Shown here: positions 61,801-64,000 of the stretch, in pieces
How the letters are laid out: each line of letters opens with the position of its first letter
Numbering within the stretch: the first letter of the stretch is position 1
NCBI GenBank assembly: GCA_963676655.2
Contig: CAXXKX010000004.1
Location: forward strand, 434,001-498,000
DNA length: 64,000 nt
Direction: 5' to 3'
Source of the DNA: G963676655 sp963676655
Lineage (GTDB): Bacteria > Verrucomicrobiota > Lentisphaeria > Victivallales > Victivallaceae
The notes under the pieces: model-generated
Told to the model about the DNA's origin: nothing
What the model saw: the letters and a program-made list of their open reading frames with translations, nothing else
Databases searched by the model: none
Position numbers and translations under genes: made by a program

Positions 61801-62604
61801 GATTTGGCGCCGTTTTTTAAGCTCCTGCCGGTAACCGAAGCGCAGAGTTCGACCGGGAAATTGCGCGACCTGGCGCTTGACATTCACGGCGTGGGTCTGC
61901 ATGCGCCCAAACTGTGGGATAATATGAACGGAAATTTGAATATAGACCTCGAAGATATTTCAATTCCTTACAGTTTTTCGAATACCTGGGTTGGGAATGT
62001 ATTTTTCATCCCTCTGAATATGATGCTTCAGATCTCGAAGTACCTTCCGGTACTGGCGAAAAGTCCCCGCGCTATGTTCTCGGTTAATTATTTTAAGGAT
62101 ATCGTTTCATCAAAATATAATATTGAACTGGAAAAAAGCCTGATTCGACTTCAGTCAGACAATGGTGAAATAAAAGTTAATAAATGCAAGTTTTCCGGTC
62201 GTAAGATAGGAGATTTTTCATTTACCGGCACTATGAGACTCGGCACCGGTGACAGGTTGGACCTTAACTCTTTATACTCATTCTACGGAATTGATCTGCC
62301 GGTACGAATTTACGGCACACTTGAACATCCGAAAACAGACTCGGCTGCCAGAATATCCACGGAGTTTTTACGCCGTAACACACTGGGGATTTTGAGGGGT
62401 GAAGGGGTTGGTAAGATCATTAAGAATTCCAGCAAAGATCTGAAGCAGATTTTCAACAATATTCGCAATGGCGTCAAGCAGGAGGAATCGGACGACAGTC
62501 AAAATGCGCCGGAAAACAATGACAATTCATCGACACGGGACAGACGCAAAAAACTTGAAGAAAATATCAAAAAATCGGTGAATGAACTGATTAAATTATT
62601 TTAA
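58816..62604 (+). CDS. AsmA/TamB-like inner-membrane-anchored protein
   Basis: This 1262-residue protein has a cytoplasmic basic start (PKKKRRWLKRLL), one transmembrane helix (about 24-45) and a very long periplasmic beta-rich part, the AsmA-like plan. The first 100 residues after the helix (LILPRIAASAGMKIQADEVDASLFKSRIALTGLKA) match the AsmA/YhdP N-terminal pattern. A Pro/Ser linker follows (about 130-160), then repeated strands and a C-terminal IYGTLEHPK segment. These proteins are thought to move phospholipid to the outer membrane. GGAGGG 6 bases before it fixes the ATG at 58816; the upstream ATG at 58798 lacks a site. Confidence 0.82.
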   Translation: MSGSEKEITEQKAVPKKKRRWLKRLLYLVILLLVLVIVLYGTITSSWGIRELILPRIAASAGMKIQADEVDASLFKSRIALTGLKAERSGQFQFSGKKISCNFDLGAIMDGNIKLSNIRVDGVKGNLQITEKSKPAKPESSPSPPSTPPTVPPSTPKKPQVGTKSSPVTFDLRDVKLSDVDFELKMTGPSGERTFSLNQVNVAAERFTNGQDAKIVLTSLADITSGDELRLKGALDIDAVVNLGSDWKLNKLILNKTGIIGVSGKVGDTIITKRSLNLAADIAMSETGLKISKFNFSEVNGRGLSGIDLTADINFKPWKINAEISKGYLSNDLISSVAMIAAGVSPGNNQIDFGGKITTVNDNIKAALKLKITRSGNIVFNKHTYPLMPAVVNADTELLCNLKQERVKVGSFNVNVVSRGQKRLDLKLLEAYTLNRNAEKPGTLNLFMEARDIDLKFINMFASGLDLGGSFSAKLYIDLARLYKDIAVRGAWAVKGFSLKVPTWLIPQISVANKLDCSITGFKEFNITENTLKFYDGEKYQGEATLTGKYSLKSKAGQVKFRTAKLNSSFIRKFIFTPDNPVNGYITSLEPLTVNAATDLRLSAHRIVYKDTSLDFKQNDRDFVIAKVPDFKMLLQKPLAEIENTQCSLKINRLDLTWLNRFLPRDKCSFQQGQASFDGTATFGSSITDIKFAIKSDADKIYFKAPNGRFNDLNYKLETQGRWSQRYGLQQTSFDISLGQEAQQIARFKGDGSCVFPAGPLSFELSCNGLNQSAVNLFKPNALNRLNTDLKLNCLASAGFKKFSYSGHVALHNLRTKPETAPISGKLDLGGDGGLDFVTGTADLALNSISTKRQLANLNMKYKWPLVNSKKTGFINVDSSLIDMSGLRNVFAADRKAKKVDQKRSAYKKPQSKKPVEVKFDFGERGIKSQLNLKKILLAGNNKCSVSGNLFLRKKTFIADPLKLVVNDAPLNAKITMVSKPAGVAYKIKADSKGFDLAPFFKLLPVTEAQSSTGKLRDLALDIHGVGLHAPKLWDNMNGNLNIDLEDISIPYSFSNTWVGNVFFIPLNMMLQISKYLPVLAKSPRAMFSVNYFKDIVSSKYNIELEKSLIRLQSDNGEIKVNKCKFSGRKIGDFSFTGTMRLGTGDRLDLNSLYSFYGIDLPVRIYGTLEHPKTDSAARISTEFLRRNTLGILRGEGVGKIIKNSSKDLKQIFNNIRNGVKQEESDDSQNAPENNDNSSTRDRRKKLEENIKKSVNELIKLF

Positions 62605-62623
62605 TTTCTACTACAGGATATTT

Positions 62624-64000
62624 ATGAAAATATGGTATGATAAACCAGGAGGAGATTTTAACGATAATTTGCCGGCGGGAAACGGTCGCCTTGGCGTGAT
62701 GGTTCCGGATGCTCCAAAAGGTTCCTGTTTTCACGATGAACGCATTTTAATCAACGAGGAAACGGTCTGGTATCGCAATGAAACGGAGAAACGCTACAAT
62801 CCCGACTCGGCAAAATCCATCGATGAAATTCGACAACTGTTGCTGGCAGGTCGAATCAGAGAAGCGGAAAACCTTGCCCAGCTGGCATTGCGCTCGACGC
62901 CGAAAGAACAATCGGTTTACCAGCCGCTGGGCTACCTGAATATTACCTGGACCGACCGGCCTTTTCCTCTGAATTTGTCCGGCTATCGCCGGGAACTTGA
63001 TTTGCAAACAGGAGTTATTTCCTGTCGCTACAAGATTGATGATGTGACATTTTACCGGGAAGTTTTTGTCAGCCGGGATTCCGAGGTTATCGCGGTGCGC
63101 TTTTCCGCTGACCGGCCGGAAATGATCTCGCTTTACGCTTATTTGACCCGACGGCCTTTCAATGGCAGAACTGCGGTTTTCAACCACGATTCATGTTCTA
63201 TTGAAGGCTCGTGTGGTCCGAATGGTGTAAGATTCGCTGCGGTGGTCAAGGCCGTGGCCGAGGGCGGCGAACTAAAGACAATCGGCGACCATGTTGTTTG
63301 TGAAAAAGCTGATGCCTTAACCTTATACGTCGCGGCAAATACTGACTATGCCTGTGATGATCCGATGCACGAGTCGTTGCTCCAGCTTGATGCGGCGCTT
63401 GTCGCCGGCTATGATATTATCAAGACTCAGCATGAAACTGAAATGCGCCGACTGACCGGGCGCTGTAATTTGCTGATGTCGTCGCCGCCGGAACTTGAAG
63501 AACTGCCGACCGATAAACGGCTGGAATTAATGGGGCAGGGCGGGAGTGACCCCGGTTTGCTGGCCGCTTATTTCGCATTCGGACGGCTGATGCTTGTTTC
63601 ATGCAGTCAGCCGGGATGCCGTCTGCCGTCAAATCTGCAGGGGATTTGGAATGATTCGTATACTCCGCCCTGGGAAAGCAAGTTCACGATCAATATCAAC
63701 ATTCAGATGTGTTATTGGCCGGCGGAAATATGCAACCTGAGCGAGTGCCATGACGCACTGTTTAATTTTCTGCAGAAACTGCTGCCGAACGCACGGGAGG
63801 CGGCGCGGGAAATATTCAATTGCCGGGGCGCGGTCTGCCAGCATAATTCCGATGCGTTTTTCGATTGCGGGGTTTGCGGCGAAGGTGTCAACAACAACCA
63901 CTGGCCGATGAGTATGCCGTGGTTTGCCCTGCATATGTGGGAGCGTTACTGCATGACTCGTGACCGGGAATTCCTGTGCGATATCGCCTGGCCCCTGATG
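62624..64000 (+). CDS. GH95 family alpha-L-fucosidase/galactosidase, 3' end outside window
   Basis: From ATG 62624 the frame stays open for 459 codons to the window end. The N-terminal domain reads KIWYDKPGGDFNDNLPAGNG and continues RLGVMV, the GH95 opening, followed by ILINEETVWYRNE. The (alpha/alpha)6 barrel starts near residue 310 with CRLPSNLQGIWNDSYTPPW, a GH95 hallmark, then INIQMCYWPAEICNLSE and QHNSDAFFDCG. GH95 enzymes remove alpha-1,2-L-fucose or L-galactose by inversion. No signal peptide is visible. The start lies 19 bases after the AsmA-like gene; no clear Shine-Dalgarno precedes it. Confidence 0.92.
   Translation, partial: MKIWYDKPGGDFNDNLPAGNGRLGVMVPDAPKGSCFHDERILINEETVWYRNETEKRYNPDSAKSIDEIRQLLLAGRIREAENLAQLALRSTPKEQSVYQPLGYLNITWTDRPFPLNLSGYRRELDLQTGVISCRYKIDDVTFYREVFVSRDSEVIAVRFSADRPEMISLYAYLTRRPFNGRTAVFNHDSCSIEGSCGPNGVRFAAVVKAVAEGGELKTIGDHVVCEKADALTLYVAANTDYACDDPMHESLLQLDAALVAGYDIIKTQHETEMRRLTGRCNLLMSSPPELEELPTDKRLELMGQGGSDPGLLAAYFAFGRLMLVSCSQPGCRLPSNLQGIWNDSYTPPWESKFTININIQMCYWPAEICNLSECHDALFNFLQKLLPNAREAAREIFNCRGAVCQHNSDAFFDCGVCGEGVNNNHWPMSMPWFALHMWERYCMTRDREFLCDIAWPLM

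Overview
The window looks like chromosomal DNA of a Lentisphaerota (PVC group, Victivallales-like) bacterium. The main clues are two pseudopilin-like proteins with a near-identical [20 protein letters not shown] N-terminus and a C-terminal H-X9-DG motif, several sulfatases, many glycoside hydrolases (GH116, GH38, GH63-like, GH130, GH95, clan GH-A), DUF4838 and GHL6-type proteins, and LacI/GntR regulators. This assignment is inference from gene content; no rRNA is present. No insertion sequence, prophage or CRISPR array was seen.

Layout. 1-4044: end of an S41 protease gene, an alpha/beta hydrolase, a homologue of tRNA-queuosine mannosyltransferase and a DRE-TIM aldolase-like enzyme, closed by a bidirectional terminator. 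4074-10655 (minus): tannase-family esterase, orphan dCache lipoprotein, LacI regulator and GH116 glucosidase with a palindromic operator. 10656-11268: remnant of a broken gene, a terminator and a strong promoter. 11269-24258: catabolic module 1 (GntR regulator, pseudopilin, DUF4838 protein, GH63-like hydrolase, two sulfatases, UroD-like protein, GH38 mannosidase), apparently for a sulfated mannose-containing glycan. 24650-28786: tRNA-Pro, an unknown membrane protein, a small gene behind a perfect sigma70 consensus promoter, a third sulfatase and UDP-glucose dehydrogenase. 29050-38283: catabolic module 2 (LacI regulator, GH130, pseudopilin, large secreted GH-A/CBM protein, beta-propeller protein, FAD oxidoreductase). 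38509-47111: housekeeping-type genes (phosphohexomutase, QueE, a GHL6-type protein, ThpR, YcfL-like and LpoB lipoproteins, RNase R). 47129-53775: a higBA toxin-antitoxin pair followed by a threefold tandem array of an unknown two-gene cassette. 54226-58159: an L-arabinose operon with an unusual isomerase, preceded by a 450-base non-coding region with long inverted and direct repeats. 58348-64000: a small acidic protein, a giant AsmA-like protein and a GH95 fucosidase cut by the window end.

The most unusual element is the cassette array at 47895-53775. Each unit encodes a membrane-anchored protein (A, about 330-356 aa) and a secreted protein (B, about 272-277 aa), neither of a family I recognise. 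The 137-base spacers between units differ at only 6 positions while the coding regions have diverged strongly, and all three A genes use the same strong Shine-Dalgarno followed by a TTG start. The second theme is the repeated order regulator, pseudopilin, secreted hydrolase in two independent glycan modules, which suggests hydrolase-specific pseudopilins.
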